From Myxococcota bacterium (lineage in GTDB: Bacteria; Myxococcota_A; UBA9160; UBA4427), in NCBI GenBank assembly GCA_041389495.1, contig JAWKRT010000001.1, positions 868,001 to 932,000 on the forward strand: 64,000 bases of DNA, given 5' to 3'. The notes under the pieces are model-generated. The model searched no databases and was not told where the DNA came from. It worked only from the letters and a program-made list of their open reading frames with translations. A program made the position numbers and the translations under genes. Shown one piece after another: positions 34,892-43,964 of this stretch; position 1 is the stretch's first letter, and each line of letters begins with the position of its first letter.

Positions 34892-36222
34892 TGTGCGACT
34901 CGGTCGGCGTCGCGCCCGCGCGCTCGGCCACCGGGCGGACGCTCTTCGCGAAGAACAGCGACCGTCCGGAGGGCGAGTGCCAGCCGTTCGTGCAGTACCC
35001 GGCCGCCCACCATCCGCGCGGCGCGCGCGTGCGCTGCACGCACGTCGAGATCGCCCAGGTCGCGGAGACCTTCGCGGTGATGGGCCACTCGCCCTTCTGG
35101 GTCTTCGGCTTCGAGCACGGCGTGAACGAGCACGCGGTCGCGATCGGCAACCACACCGTGTTCTCGCGCGAGCCCGTCGAGGAGCAGCCGGGCCTGATCG
35201 GCATGGATCTCGTGCGTCTCGGTCTCGAGCGCGCGCGCACGGCGCGCGAGGCGGTCGAGGTCGTGGCGACGCTCGTCGAGACGCACGGGCAGGGCGGCCC
35301 CGCGTTCAAGCCGGGCGGCGGCGGCTACCACAACAGCTTCACCATCGCCGATGCGCGCGAGGTCTGGCTGATGGAGACGAGCGGCCGGCGCTGGGCGGCG
35401 CGCCGCGTCGAGGCCGGCGCGCTCACGAACCACTTCACGCTCGACACGGGCTGGGAGATCGCGTCGCGCGACCTCGAGAGCTTCGCGCGCACGGAGGGCT
35501 GGTGGACGGAGCGCGCACGCGTCGACGTCGCGCGCGCCTATCGCAACGAGCACGTGCCCGGTCGCATCTCGGAGGGGCGGCTGCGACGTTCGTGCGCGCT
35601 GCTCGCCGCGCGCGCCGCGCACGACGTCGCCGGCCTCGAGGCGCTGCTGCGCGATCACGGCGACGGCGGGCTCGCGCCGCCCGCGCACACGAGCACCGAG
35701 GAGGAGGCGCACTTCACGCTCTGCATGCACGCGGAGCCCGTCGGAACGACGACGGCGAGCCTCGTCGCCGAGCTTCCCGCACGGGACGAGCGCGACGACG
35801 CGGGCTGGCGCCCGTGGCCCGTGTGGATCTCGTTCGCGACGCCGTGCACGGGCGTCTTCCTGCCCGTCTACGTCGACGGCGTCGTGCCCGCCGCCTACGC
35901 GCGCGGCGGCGAGACGCCGAGCGACGACTCCGCGTGGTGGGCGTTCGCACGGCTGCGCGCGGCCGCACAGCGCGACTTCGCGGCGCTCAACCCGCGCCTT
36001 CGCGCCGCGTGGGCGCCGCTCGAGCGCGACATCGAGCGCGAGCGCGTCGAGGCCGAGGCGCGCGCGCTCGAGCTCGCGCGCGCGGGCGACGGCGACGCCG
36101 CGCGCGACGCGCTCTCGGCGTTCGCGCAGCGTTGTGCCGAGCGCGCGATCGCGCGCGCGGCGGAGCTCGTGGATGCGATCGAGAGCGGCGAGGACGTCGC
36201 CGCCGCGACGGCGGCGGGCTAG
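34891..36222 (+). CDS. Secernin/C69-type dipeptidase-like N-terminal nucleophile hydrolase
   Basis: A 443-residue protein beginning MCDSVGVAPARSATGRTLF, which places Cys2 as the N-terminal nucleophile, as in secernins and peptidase family C69. Further family landmarks are FAKNSDRPEGECQ, HGVNEHAVAIGN and TCAQ-like core segments, and a C-terminal helical region rich in Ala/Arg/Glu (about 370-443). Removal of Met1 would expose the Cys. Start overlaps the VOC stop, so expression is coupled. Substrate (dipeptide or amide) is unknown. Confidence 0.88.
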   Translation: MCDSVGVAPARSATGRTLFAKNSDRPEGECQPFVQYPAAHHPRGARVRCTHVEIAQVAETFAVMGHSPFWVFGFEHGVNEHAVAIGNHTVFSREPVEEQPGLIGMDLVRLGLERARTAREAVEVVATLVETHGQGGPAFKPGGGGYHNSFTIADAREVWLMETSGRRWAARRVEAGALTNHFTLDTGWEIASRDLESFARTEGWWTERARVDVARAYRNEHVPGRISEGRLRRSCALLAARAAHDVAGLEALLRDHGDGGLAPPAHTSTEEEAHFTLCMHAEPVGTTTASLVAELPARDERDDAGWRPWPVWISFATPCTGVFLPVYVDGVVPAAYARGGETPSDDSAWWAFARLRAAAQRDFAALNPRLRAAWAPLERDIERERVEAEARALELARAGDGDAARDALSAFAQRCAERAIARAAELVDAIESGEDVAAATAAG

Positions 36223-36467
36223 GCGCTCTTCGCGGCGTCGCGCGCGGCGACGTGGCGCACCGGCCGCGCGGCGCGCGCGCCGCCGAAGTAGTCGAACCGC
36301 AGCTCCCACGGAACGCCGAGCGCCTGCAGGATGCGGCGCTTCGTCGCCTGGCGGCACGTGCGCCCCTTCTCGACGGCGTGGATCGTGCGCGGCGAGACGT
36401 TGGCCTTGTCGGCCAGCTCCGTCTGCGTCCATCCGAGGGCCTGTCGGGCTGCGCGAATCCGGTTCAT
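36219..36467 (-). CDS. Small XRE-family helix-turn-helix regulator
   Basis: An 82-residue protein with a single XRE helix-turn-helix (RQALGWTQTELADKANVSPR then TIHAVEKGRTC, residues 8-40). The rest is a basic tail (ARAARPVRHVAARDAAKSA). It overlaps the end of the secernin-like gene by 4 nt on the opposite strand. It has no toxin partner in view, so a stand-alone regulator is likely. Confidence 0.8.
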   Translation of the reverse strand: MNRIRAARQALGWTQTELADKANVSPRTIHAVEKGRTCRQATKRRILQALGVPWELRFDYFGGARAARPVRHVAARDAAKSA

Positions 36468-36717
36468 GAGGGGTCCTGGGGTCGGCGGTTCGAGGGCGGG
36501 AGTCTACCGCCGGACGCCCCTTCGATGGAAGGCTCGAAACGGCCCCGGCGAGGCCGATGTCGGGCCCCGCGCGCGATTCCCCTCCGCGCGTCGAGACGGG
36601 TCGGGAGCAGCGCAGATCGCGCGGGGAGCGCCGGCCCGGTGCGGTCGGGGCCGCGCGGCGCGCTCCGCGCCCGAGGATGTCGCGGGCGGCGGGCGGGGCG
36701 GAGCGCGGAAGGCCGGG

Positions 36718-36795
36718 TGGGGTGGGTAAGGGGATTCGAACCCCCGACTTCCAGAATCACAATCTGGCGCTCTAACCAACTGAGCTATACCCACC
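36718..36795 (-). tRNA. tRNA-His (anticodon GTG)
   Basis: Read on the minus strand, acceptor GTGGGTA pairs with TACCCAC, with the extra 5' G (position -1) pairing C73 as is typical of tRNA-His, followed by an encoded CCA. The anticodon stem CCAGA/TCTGG encloses TTGTGAT. T loop TTCGAAT is standard. Confidence 0.95.
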
Positions 36796-36915
36796 AGAAG
36801 GGGCGGCAAGCTAGTGAACGGGGGCTCGCGGTGTCAACGCGCCGGGGCCGCCGACGGCCGGCTCGGCGGCGGTGCCGGCGTTCCGGCCGGGCTCCACGGC
36901 TCGCCGCGATCGCTC

Positions 36916-36992
36916 GCCCCGATAGCTCAGTCGGATAGAGCAGTCGCCTTCTAAGCGACGGGTCGGAGGTTCGATTCCTCCTCGGGGCGCCA
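36916..36992 (+). tRNA. tRNA-Arg (anticodon TCT)
   Basis: A complete cloverleaf: acceptor GCCCCGA with TCGGGGC, discriminator G, and encoded CCA. The anticodon stem GTCGC/GCGAC encloses CTTCTAA, anticodon TCT, which reads the rare AGA/AGG codons of this GC-rich genome. It lies 120 nt from the tRNA-His gene on the other strand. Confidence 0.95.
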
Positions 36993-37062
36993 ACCCGGCC
37001 CGCGCGCGCCGCGCGGGCCCGACGCGGCCTCGCGCCGCCCGCCGCGCGCAGGCCCCGTCACG

Positions 37063-39027
37063 ATGACCCGCCGGCTCCCGATCGCGCTCGGCCTCGCCCT
37101 CGCCACCGCGGCGCTCTACGCGCAGACGGCGCGCTTCGACTTCGTCGCCCTCGACGACGACATCTACGTCTACGAGAACCCCGACCTCGACGGGCCGCTC
37201 GGCTGGGAGGGGCTCGCCTGGGCGTTCGCGCCCGAGATCCGCGTCTCGAACTGGCACCCGGTCACGATGTGGACGCTGCGCCTCGACGCGGCCGCCGTCG
37301 GCCGCGCGGACGCGCGCCGCTACCACGTCGTCAACGCGCTCCTGCACGGCGCGGCGACGCTGCTCGCCTTCTGGGCGCTCGTCGCGCTGACCGGGCGCGA
37401 CGTCGAGAGCGGGCTCGTCGCGCTCGTCTTCGCCGTGCACCCGCTGCACGTCGAGTCGGTGGCCTGGGTGGCGAGCCGCAAGGACGTGCTCGCCGGCTGC
37501 GGATGGTGGGCGTCGATCGGATGCTATGCGGTCCACGCGCACCGAAGCGCGCGCGGCGAGCGCGGACGCGCGGCGCTCGCCTACGCGGGATGCCTCGCGG
37601 GAGCCGCGTTCGCGCTGCTCTCGAAGCCGTCGGCCGTGACGCTCCCGTTCGTGCTCGCGCTCTTCGACGTCTGGCCGCTCGCGCGCGCGCGGCGCGTGCG
37701 CGCCGCGCGGCTCGTCGCCGAGAAGCTCCCCGTGCTCGCGCTCGCGATCGCCGTGTCGGCGGCCACGCTGTGGGCGCAGAGCGGCTCGGGCGCGATGGAG
37801 GACGGCGCGCACATCGCCCTCGTCGACCGCCTCGCGAACGCGCTCGTCGCCTACGCGCGCTACGTCGTCGGCACGCTCTGGCCGACCGATCTCTCGCTCT
37901 TCTACCCGTATCCCGGGACGGTCGCGGCACCGCCGCTCGCGGCCTGGCAGATCGGCGGCGCCGCGGCGCTGCTCGCGGCGCTCTCGGGCATCGCGGTGCT
38001 CGCGGGGCGCCGCGGCCATGCGTGCGTGCCGGTCGGCTGGCTCTACTTCCTCGGCACGCTCGTCCCGATGATCGGGATCGTGCAGGTCGGCCTCGCCTCG
38101 CACGCGGATCGCTACACGTACCTGTCGCAGTCGGGGCTCGTCGTCGCGGCCGTCTTCGGCGCGAGCGAGTGGCTGCGCGCGCGACGGCCCGCGTGGCGCG
38201 CGCCCGCCCTCGGCGCGGCGCTCGCAGCGACCGTCGCGCTCGGCGTCGCGGGCCATCGCCAGGTCGCGCTCTGGCGCGACACGCCGACGCTCTTCGAGCA
38301 CGTGCTGGCGGCGAGCCCGCGCAACGCGCTCGCCCACTACAACTACGCGAACTGGCTGCAGCAGTACGGCGCGCACGTGCCGGACGCGGGTGCGCGCGCC
38401 GAGCGCCACTACCGTGCGGCACTCGCGGTCGACCCGAAGGGCACGTCGGCCGCCGTGAACCTCGGGCTCCTGCTCGTGCTGCGCGGCGACCGCTCCGAAG
38501 GAATGGCGCTGCTCGAGGAAGCGGCTGCGCGCGCGCCGCTCCACGCGGGCGCGAACCTCGACCTCGGGCTTGCGCTCGCACAGACGGCGGCCGAGCAGGG
38601 CGGGCCGCCCGCGCTCTGGGCCCGCGCGCGCCGTCACCTCGAGCGCTCGCTCGACGGCGAGCCGCCGCCGCGCCCGATCGAGCGGCAGCGCGCCCACCGC
38701 GCGCTCGCGGGCATCGCGCAGCTCGAGGGCGACCTCGCGCGCGCGCGCGCCCACTGGGAGCGCGCCGTCGAGCTCGACCCCCGCGACCCGGTGAGCCTGC
38801 TCGAGCTGGCGCGCGTCCTCGCGCTCGAGGCCGCGCGCTCGTCCGGGCCCTCCGGTGCGGCTCCCGACCCCGACGGGCTCGACCGCGCCCGCGCGCTCGC
38901 GGCGCGCGCCGAGGCGGCGGCCCGACGCTCGGGCGACGCCCCGTCGGCCGAACGCGCCGCAGCCCTCGGCCGGGCGCTGCTTTCTCGGGAGCCGATGGAA
39001 CCGCCGCAGGGCGGGCGGGGACGATAG
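37063..39027 (+). CDS. TMTC-like membrane protein with C-terminal TPR repeats
   Basis: A 654-residue protein with about ten membrane segments followed by a TPR region (about 415-650). The N-terminal part resembles GT-C-type proteins of the TMTC/DUF1736 kind: ALDDDIYVYENPDL, NWHPVTMWTLRLD, VHPLHVESVAWVASRKDV, a long loop, YPGTVAAPP and HADRYTYLSQSGL. The Asp pair near 28-30 fits the GT-C catalytic motif. In TMTC proteins this fold links to protein O-mannosylation; for bacterial relatives the target is unknown. TPR units include RHYRAALAVDPKGTSAAVN. Start ATG at 37063. Confidence 0.85.
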   Translation: MTRRLPIALGLALATAALYAQTARFDFVALDDDIYVYENPDLDGPLGWEGLAWAFAPEIRVSNWHPVTMWTLRLDAAAVGRADARRYHVVNALLHGAATLLAFWALVALTGRDVESGLVALVFAVHPLHVESVAWVASRKDVLAGCGWWASIGCYAVHAHRSARGERGRAALAYAGCLAGAAFALLSKPSAVTLPFVLALFDVWPLARARRVRAARLVAEKLPVLALAIAVSAATLWAQSGSGAMEDGAHIALVDRLANALVAYARYVVGTLWPTDLSLFYPYPGTVAAPPLAAWQIGGAAALLAALSGIAVLAGRRGHACVPVGWLYFLGTLVPMIGIVQVGLASHADRYTYLSQSGLVVAAVFGASEWLRARRPAWRAPALGAALAATVALGVAGHRQVALWRDTPTLFEHVLAASPRNALAHYNYANWLQQYGAHVPDAGARAERHYRAALAVDPKGTSAAVNLGLLLVLRGDRSEGMALLEEAAARAPLHAGANLDLGLALAQTAAEQGGPPALWARARRHLERSLDGEPPPRPIERQRAHRALAGIAQLEGDLARARAHWERAVELDPRDPVSLLELARVLALEAARSSGPSGAAPDPDGLDRARALAARAEAAARRSGDAPSAERAAALGRALLSREPMEPPQGGRGR

Positions 39028-39137
39028 GCCCAGATACTCCTCAGCTTCTCTCGTGGCGGCCTCATCCACCGCCTGGTTGGCAAGGGAAGCGCGTCGAGGG
39101 AGGGCATCGCCCGCGACGAAGGCACCTTGCACGACAC

Positions 39138-39167
39138 GGCGGCCCGGTACCGGCACACCGGGCCGCC
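39138..39167 (+). terminator. Hairpin downstream of the TMTC-like gene
   Basis: Arms GGCGGCCCGGT and ACCGGGCCGCC (11 bp, perfect) enclose an 8-nt loop. It has no clear T tract after it and is followed 14 nt later by a stronger terminator. It may be part of a double terminator or of a small RNA. Confidence 0.5.
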
Positions 39168-39181
39168 CTCCTTCCCCGGTC

Positions 39182-39219
39182 AGAGCCCGGCGCCACGGTG
39201 GCGCCGGGCTCTTTCCTTT
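39182..39219 (+). terminator. Rho-independent terminator
   Basis: A perfect 14-bp stem (AGAGCCCGGCGCCA pairing TGGCGCCGGGCTCT) with a 3-nt loop is followed by TTCCTTT on the plus strand. It ends transcription of the TMTC-like gene, or of an unannotated small RNA in the 155 nt before it. Confidence 0.85.
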
Positions 39220-39268
39220 GGCGGTCACGCGCGGCGGCCGGGTGGCGGCGCCGGAGCGGCGCGCGCGC

Positions 39269-40141
39269 TCAGTGCAGCTTCGGGGCGCGCTCGCGAAGCT
39301 GTGCGAGCACGCGCTCGACGCGCGGCGCGCTCGCGTCGCCGGGCGCGAGCGCGAGGAAGCGCTCGAGGTCGTCGATCGCCGGCGCGAAGCACTCGAGCGC
39401 CTGGTAGAGCAGGCCGCGGTCGCGCAGCTCGAGCGCGTCGTCCGGCGCGAGCAGCAGGATGCGGTCGACGCACGCGAGCGCCGCGTCGAGCTGGCGTCGC
39501 TGCAGGTGGATCTGCTTCAGGTTCGTGAGCATGCGGCGCAGCGTCTGGTGTGCGCTCGCCGCGGCGAGGTGCTCGTCGGCGAGCACGGCCTGCGGACCGA
39601 GCGCGCCGCGCAGCCGCTCGGCGCAGGCATCGCGCGTCAGCACACGGCCGTGGAAGGCGTCGACGACGATCGCGCCGCCGTCGCGGTCGACGACCTTCGC
39701 GAGGAAGTGGCCGGGGAAGCCGACGCCGTGCGCCTCGAGCCCCGCGCGCCGCGCGACCTCGACGTACACGATCGAGAGCGTGATCGGGATGCCGCGGCGG
39801 CGGTCGAGCACGTCGCCGAGGAAGCTGTTGCGCGGGTCGTAGTAGTCGTGCTCGTTGCCGCGGAAGCGCTCGCGCTCGAAGAGCACGTGGTTCAGGTGGG
39901 CGACCGCCTCCGCGGCGTCGGCGGCCGCCTCGACGCCCGCGCGCGCGGCTTCGCCGAGCGCGTCGAGCCGCTCGAGGTGGCGGTCGACCTCGGCGCGCGG
40001 GTCGGCCTCGGCCGCGAGCCAGAGCGCGGCGCGCGCGACGTCGATCTCGGGCTCGGGCAGCGCGACGGCGGCGGCGAACTGGCGCCGCGCCTCGCCGCGC
40101 GGGTCGTAGGGGCGTGCGCTCGGCGGCTCATCCGGCAGCAT
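39269..40141 (-). CDS. SirB1-type transglutaminase-like/TPR protein
   Basis: A 290-residue SirB1-family protein. The central part carries the family signature: NSFLGDVLDRRRGIPITLSI, then YVEVARRAGLEAHGVGFPGHF, residues ~110-160. A TPR-like C-terminus (ALACVDRILLLAPDDALELRDRGLLYQAL) follows. The transglutaminase Cys is not present where expected, as in other SirB1 proteins. Function is not known, although SirB1 relatives lie next to prfA/prmC genes elsewhere. ATG at 40141. Confidence 0.85.
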   Translation of the reverse strand: MLPDEPPSARPYDPRGEARRQFAAAVALPEPEIDVARAALWLAAEADPRAEVDRHLERLDALGEAARAGVEAAADAAEAVAHLNHVLFERERFRGNEHDYYDPRNSFLGDVLDRRRGIPITLSIVYVEVARRAGLEAHGVGFPGHFLAKVVDRDGGAIVVDAFHGRVLTRDACAERLRGALGPQAVLADEHLAAASAHQTLRRMLTNLKQIHLQRRQLDAALACVDRILLLAPDDALELRDRGLLYQALECFAPAIDDLERFLALAPGDASAPRVERVLAQLRERAPKLH

Positions 40142-40344
40142 GCGGCACCCTGTGTCGCGAACGCGCGCGGGGCGCGCAAGCGCCGCGTGCCGCGCGCTGC
40201 AGTGTCGGCTCGTCGCGGCACCCGACGCGGCGTCTCGCGCCCCTGGACTCCGTTCGCGGGCGCGCGCCGCCCCGGCACGGGGCTTGCTCTTTCGCCGGGT
40301 CGTCGCGGGCGCGCCGCGCCGACGCGACACACAGGGAGGAGCCG

Positions 40345-40587
40345 ATGACCGACCTCGACGACCGCGGAGCGCTGCCGGCGCGCGCACCGAGCCCCGGCAT
40401 CGCCGCCGTGCTGAGCTTCTTCGTGCCCGGGCTCGGACAGCTCTACTGCGGCCGCCTGCTCGCGGGCGCGCTCTGGTTCCTGGGCACCGGGCTCGCCTAC
40501 TGGGCGGTGCTCGTGCCGGGCTTCTTCGTCCACGCCGTCTGCATCTGGTCGGCCTACCAGAGCGCGAAGGAGTGGCGCGGCTACTAG
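40345..40587 (+). CDS. Small TM2-like membrane protein
   Basis: An 80-residue protein with two close hydrophobic segments (about 17-33 and 41-68) and the motif FVPGLGQLYCGRLLAGALWF, typical of the TM2/PspC-like small membrane proteins. The ATG at 40345 follows GGGAGGA. No function is claimed. Confidence 0.75.
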   Translation: MTDLDDRGALPARAPSPGIAAVLSFFVPGLGQLYCGRLLAGALWFLGTGLAYWAVLVPGFFVHAVCIWSAYQSAKEWRGY

Positions 40588-40723
40588 CCGGCGCGCGGGG
40601 CGCGCGCCGCGGCCGACGGCGGCGCGCGCGTCCGGGCTCGGCCGGTTGGCGACGCGCGGCGCGACGCCGCATCATGGGCGGCCCCGCGCCGTCGCCCCGA
40701 GCGCGGGCGAGAGGCCCGCGGCA

Positions 40724-41785
40724 ATGCCCCCCACGTACCAGACCGACGACGTCCGCATCGACGAGCTCCGGCCGCTGATCCCGCCGGCGATCCTGATGGA
40801 GGAGCTCCCCGCCACCGAGGACGTGTGCTCGCGCGTCGCGGGGCACCGCGAGCAGGTGGCGCGCATCCTCGCCGGGGACGACGACCGGCTGATCGCCGTC
40901 GTCGGCCCGTGCTCGATCCACGACACGAAGGCCGCCCTCGAGTACGCGGAGCGTCTCGCCGGGCTCGCCGAAGCGCTGCGCGACGACCTGCTCGTCGTGA
41001 TGCGCGTCTACTTCGAGAAGCCGCGCACCATCATCGGGTGGAAGGGGCTCATCAACGACCCGCACCTCGACGGGAGCTTCGCGATCAACGAGGGGCTGCG
41101 GCTCGCGCGGCGCTTCCTGCTCGACGTGATCGCGCTCGGGCTCCCGTCGGCGAGCGAGTTCCTCGACCCGATCTCGCCGCAGTTCTACGCCGACCTCGTC
41201 GCGTGGGGCGCGATCGGCGCGCGCACGTCCGAGAGCCAGGTGCACCGCGAGCTCGCGAGCGGCCTGTCGATGCCCGTCGGCTTCAAGAACGGGACGGACG
41301 GCGGCGTGCAGCTCGCGATCGACGGCATCCTGTCGGCCGCGCACCCGCACCATTTCCTGTCGGTCACCAAGCAGGGCGTCGCGGCCATCGTGTCGACGCG
41401 CGGCAATCCCGAGTGCCACGTCATCCTGCGCGGCGGCGCCAACGGGCCGAACTACGACGCGGCGTCGATCGCCGCCGTCGCCGCGAAGCTCGAGAAGGCC
41501 GGGCTCCCGCCGCGCATCATGGTCGACTGCAGCCACGCGAACAGCGAGAAGAACCACGAGAACCAGCCGCGCGTCGCGGCCGAGGTCGGGCGCCAGGTCG
41601 CGGGCGGCGAGCGCGCGATCGTCGGTGTGATGGTCGAGAGCTTCCTCGTCGACGGCAACCAGGATCACACGAAGACGGCCGAGCTCGTCTACGGCAAGAG
41701 CATCACGGACAAGTGCCTCGACTGGGAGCGCACCGAGGCGCTGCTGCGCGACCTCGCCGATTCCGTGCGCAAGCGCCGCGGCTAG
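40724..41785 (+). CDS. aroG: 3-deoxy-7-phosphoheptulonate synthase, class I (AroG type)
   Basis: A 353-residue DAHP synthase, the first enzyme of the shikimate pathway (phosphoenolpyruvate plus erythrose 4-phosphate). Class I signatures are VVGPCSIHD, KPRTIIGWKGLINDP, FKNGTDGG, and DCSHANSEKNHENQ, with metal-ligand Cys, His, Glu and Asp present. Length matches AroG/AroF/AroH. The ATG at 40724 is preferred over one 26 codons upstream that adds unrelated residues. Which aromatic amino acid feeds back cannot be told by eye. Confidence 0.95.
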   Translation: MPPTYQTDDVRIDELRPLIPPAILMEELPATEDVCSRVAGHREQVARILAGDDDRLIAVVGPCSIHDTKAALEYAERLAGLAEALRDDLLVVMRVYFEKPRTIIGWKGLINDPHLDGSFAINEGLRLARRFLLDVIALGLPSASEFLDPISPQFYADLVAWGAIGARTSESQVHRELASGLSMPVGFKNGTDGGVQLAIDGILSAAHPHHFLSVTKQGVAAIVSTRGNPECHVILRGGANGPNYDAASIAAVAAKLEKAGLPPRIMVDCSHANSEKNHENQPRVAAEVGRQVAGGERAIVGVMVESFLVDGNQDHTKTAELVYGKSITDKCLDWERTEALLRDLADSVRKRRG

Positions 41786-41813
41786 CGCGTCCGCGCACAG
41801 GGGAGGCCGAGGC

Positions 41814-42590
41814 ATGCCCGAGTTCTGCAGGGTCGAGCGCGACGGACGGCTGTGGACCGTCACGATGTCGCGCCCCGAGCGCATGAACGCGCTGCACCCG
41901 CCCGCGAACGTCGAGCTCGGCGAGGTCTTCGACGCGTTCGCGGCCGACGACGAGGCCTGGGTCGCGATCCTCACCGGCGAGGGCGACCGCGCCTTCTGCG
42001 CCGGCAACGACCTCAAGTACACGGCCGAGGGAACCGGCGAGCTCGCGGTCGGGCCGATGGGCTTCGGCGGGCTCACGGGCCGCTACGACCTCGTGAAGCC
42101 GGTGATCGCGGCCGTGAACGGCGTCGCGATGGGCGGGGGCTTCGAGATCGCCCTCGCGTGCGACCTGATCGTCGCGTCGGAGAACGCGCGCTTCGCGCTG
42201 CCCGAGCCGCGCGTCGGGCTCGCCGCGCTCGCGGGCGGCATGCAGCGGCTCCCGCGCCAGATCGGCCTCAAGCACGCGATGGGCATGCTGCTCACGGGCC
42301 GCCACGTGTCGGCGCAGGAGGGGCGCGAGCTCGGCTTCGTGAACGAGGTGGTGCCGCACGAGGAGCTCTTGCCCCCGGCGCGGCGCTGGGCCGACCAGAT
42401 CCTCGCCTGCGCGCCGCTCTCGGTGCGCGCGTCCAAGCAGGTGGCGATGCGGAGCCTCGACCACGCCTCGCTCGAGGAGGCGTGCAACGCGCGCTACGAC
42501 GCCGTCGCGACGCTCCTGCGCAGCGACGACTTCCGCGAAGGCCCGCGCGCCTTCGCCGAGAAGCGCGACCCGGTCTGGAAGGGTCGTTAG
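41814..42590 (+). CDS. Enoyl-CoA hydratase/isomerase (crotonase) family protein
   Basis: A 258-residue crotonase. The oxyanion-hole sequences are FCAGNDLK and VAMGGGFEIALACD. Of the two catalytic glutamates of enoyl-CoA hydratase, the first is in place (LPEPRVGL) but the second, normally in AMEMVLTG, is Gly (HAMGMLLTG). Such members may act as isomerases, racemases or hydrolases rather than hydratases. The gene follows aroG by 28 nt and has a GGGGAGG site, but a shared pathway is not obvious. Confidence 0.88.
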   Translation: MPEFCRVERDGRLWTVTMSRPERMNALHPPANVELGEVFDAFAADDEAWVAILTGEGDRAFCAGNDLKYTAEGTGELAVGPMGFGGLTGRYDLVKPVIAAVNGVAMGGGFEIALACDLIVASENARFALPEPRVGLAALAGGMQRLPRQIGLKHAMGMLLTGRHVSAQEGRELGFVNEVVPHEELLPPARRWADQILACAPLSVRASKQVAMRSLDHASLEEACNARYDAVATLLRSDDFREGPRAFAEKRDPVWKGR

Positions 42591-42690
42591 GCGCTCCCGC
42601 TCCCTGGCGCGTCCACCCGGGCCGGACGCGGCGAGGCCGTCCCCGCGGCCGAGCGCGAACGAGACGCGGGCAGGGCGTGCGGAGGCGTCG

Positions 42691-43884
42691 CTAGGCGCGG
42701 ATCGCGGCTTCGAGGACGGCGAGACCGTGCTCGAGCTCGGCCTGCGTGATCACGAGCGCCGGTGCCAGCCGCACCGTGTTCGGGCCCGCCTGGATGACGA
42801 GCACGCCTTCGTCGCGGCAGCGCGCGACGACGTCGCCGACGGGAGCCGGGAGCTCGATGCCGCGCAGGTGCCCGACGCCGCGCACCTCGACGACGCGGTC
42901 GCCGAGCTCGCGCGCCATGCGCGCGAGGCGCTCGTCGAGCCACTTCGCGACGTGGCGCGCGTGCTCGAGCACGCCGCCCTCGGTGAGCTCGGCGAGGACG
43001 GCGTCGGCGCAGGCCGTCGCGAGCGGGTTGCCGCCGAACGTCGACGCGTGCGAGCCCGGTACGAGCGCCTTCGCGTAGCGCTCCGTCGTGCACATCGCGC
43101 CGATCGGCATGCCGTTGCCGAGCGCCTTGGCGAGCGTCATCACGTCGGGCACGGCGTCGTGCTGCTCGTACGCGAACAGCGTCCCCGTGCGGCCCATGCC
43201 CGCCTGCACCTCGTCGAAGATCAGGATCGCGCCGCACTCGTCCGCGAGCGCGCGCAGGTCGCGCAGGAAGCCGGGCGGGGCGGGGCGCACGCCGCTCTCG
43301 CCCTGCACGGGCTCGACGATGATCGCGGCCGTGCGCTCGCCGACGAGCGCCTCGACGCTCGCGATGTCGCCGAACGTGGCGAAGCCGACGCCGGGCACGA
43401 GCGGCTCGAAGCCCTTCCAGTAGGCGGGCGTCCCGGTCGTGCTCACCGTGAACAGCGTGCGGCCGTGGAAGCTCCCGTGGAAGGCGACGATCTCGAAGCG
43501 GTCGTCGCCGCGGTCGCGGTGCCAGCGCCGCGCGAGCTTGAGCGCGGCCTCGTTCGCCTCGGCGCCCGAGTTGCAGAAGTAGACGCGCTCGGCGAACGAG
43601 TGCGCGACGATGCGCTCGGCCGCGCGCACCTGCGGCTCGGTGGTGAACAGGTTCGAGGCGTGCCAGAGCTTGTGGGCCTGCGACTCGAGCGCGCCGACGA
43701 CGCGCGGGTGCGCGTGGCCGAGCGCGACGGTCGCGATGCCGCCCATCAGGTCGAGGTAGCGACGCCCGTCCGCGTCCCACAGGTGGCAGCCCTCGCCGCG
43801 CACGATGGCGATCGGCTGGCGGGCGTAGTTCGCGACGAGCACGTTGCTGCCGCGCTGGGCGATGTCCTGGTTGGGATCGGTCAT
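42691..43884 (-). CDS. argD: Acetylornithine/succinylornithine-type aminotransferase
   Basis: A 397-residue class III pyridoxal-phosphate aminotransferase. PLP lysine is Lys253 (LAKALGNG), the Asp-containing FDEVQAGMGRTG is at 223-234, and the cofactor loop is CNSGAEANEAALKLAR. This pattern and length fit ArgD, which makes N-acetylornithine in arginine biosynthesis. No other arg gene is nearby, so another ornithine-type substrate is possible. ATG at 43884 has GAGGAG. Confidence 0.88.
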   Translation of the reverse strand: MTDPNQDIAQRGSNVLVANYARQPIAIVRGEGCHLWDADGRRYLDLMGGIATVALGHAHPRVVGALESQAHKLWHASNLFTTEPQVRAAERIVAHSFAERVYFCNSGAEANEAALKLARRWHRDRGDDRFEIVAFHGSFHGRTLFTVSTTGTPAYWKGFEPLVPGVGFATFGDIASVEALVGERTAAIIVEPVQGESGVRPAPPGFLRDLRALADECGAILIFDEVQAGMGRTGTLFAYEQHDAVPDVMTLAKALGNGMPIGAMCTTERYAKALVPGSHASTFGGNPLATACADAVLAELTEGGVLEHARHVAKWLDERLARMARELGDRVVEVRGVGHLRGIELPAPVGDVVARCRDEGVLVIQAGPNTVRLAPALVITQAELEHGLAVLEAAIRA

Positions 43885-43964
43885 CGGCGCGCTCCTCGGA
43901 CGCGGGCGCCGAGCATAACAGGGCGAGGCCGCGCGCGCGCCGGCTCGCGGGCGGGTGTGCGCGC

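Noticed and set aside
36557..36775. Small plus-strand open frame ending across the tRNA-His gene
   Set aside because: It is a translation of tRNA sequence (KGIRTPDFQNH), not coding.
30690..36992. tRNA genes as attachment sites for an integrated element
   Set aside because: No integrase, no direct repeats and no mobile genes were seen between or beside the tRNAs.
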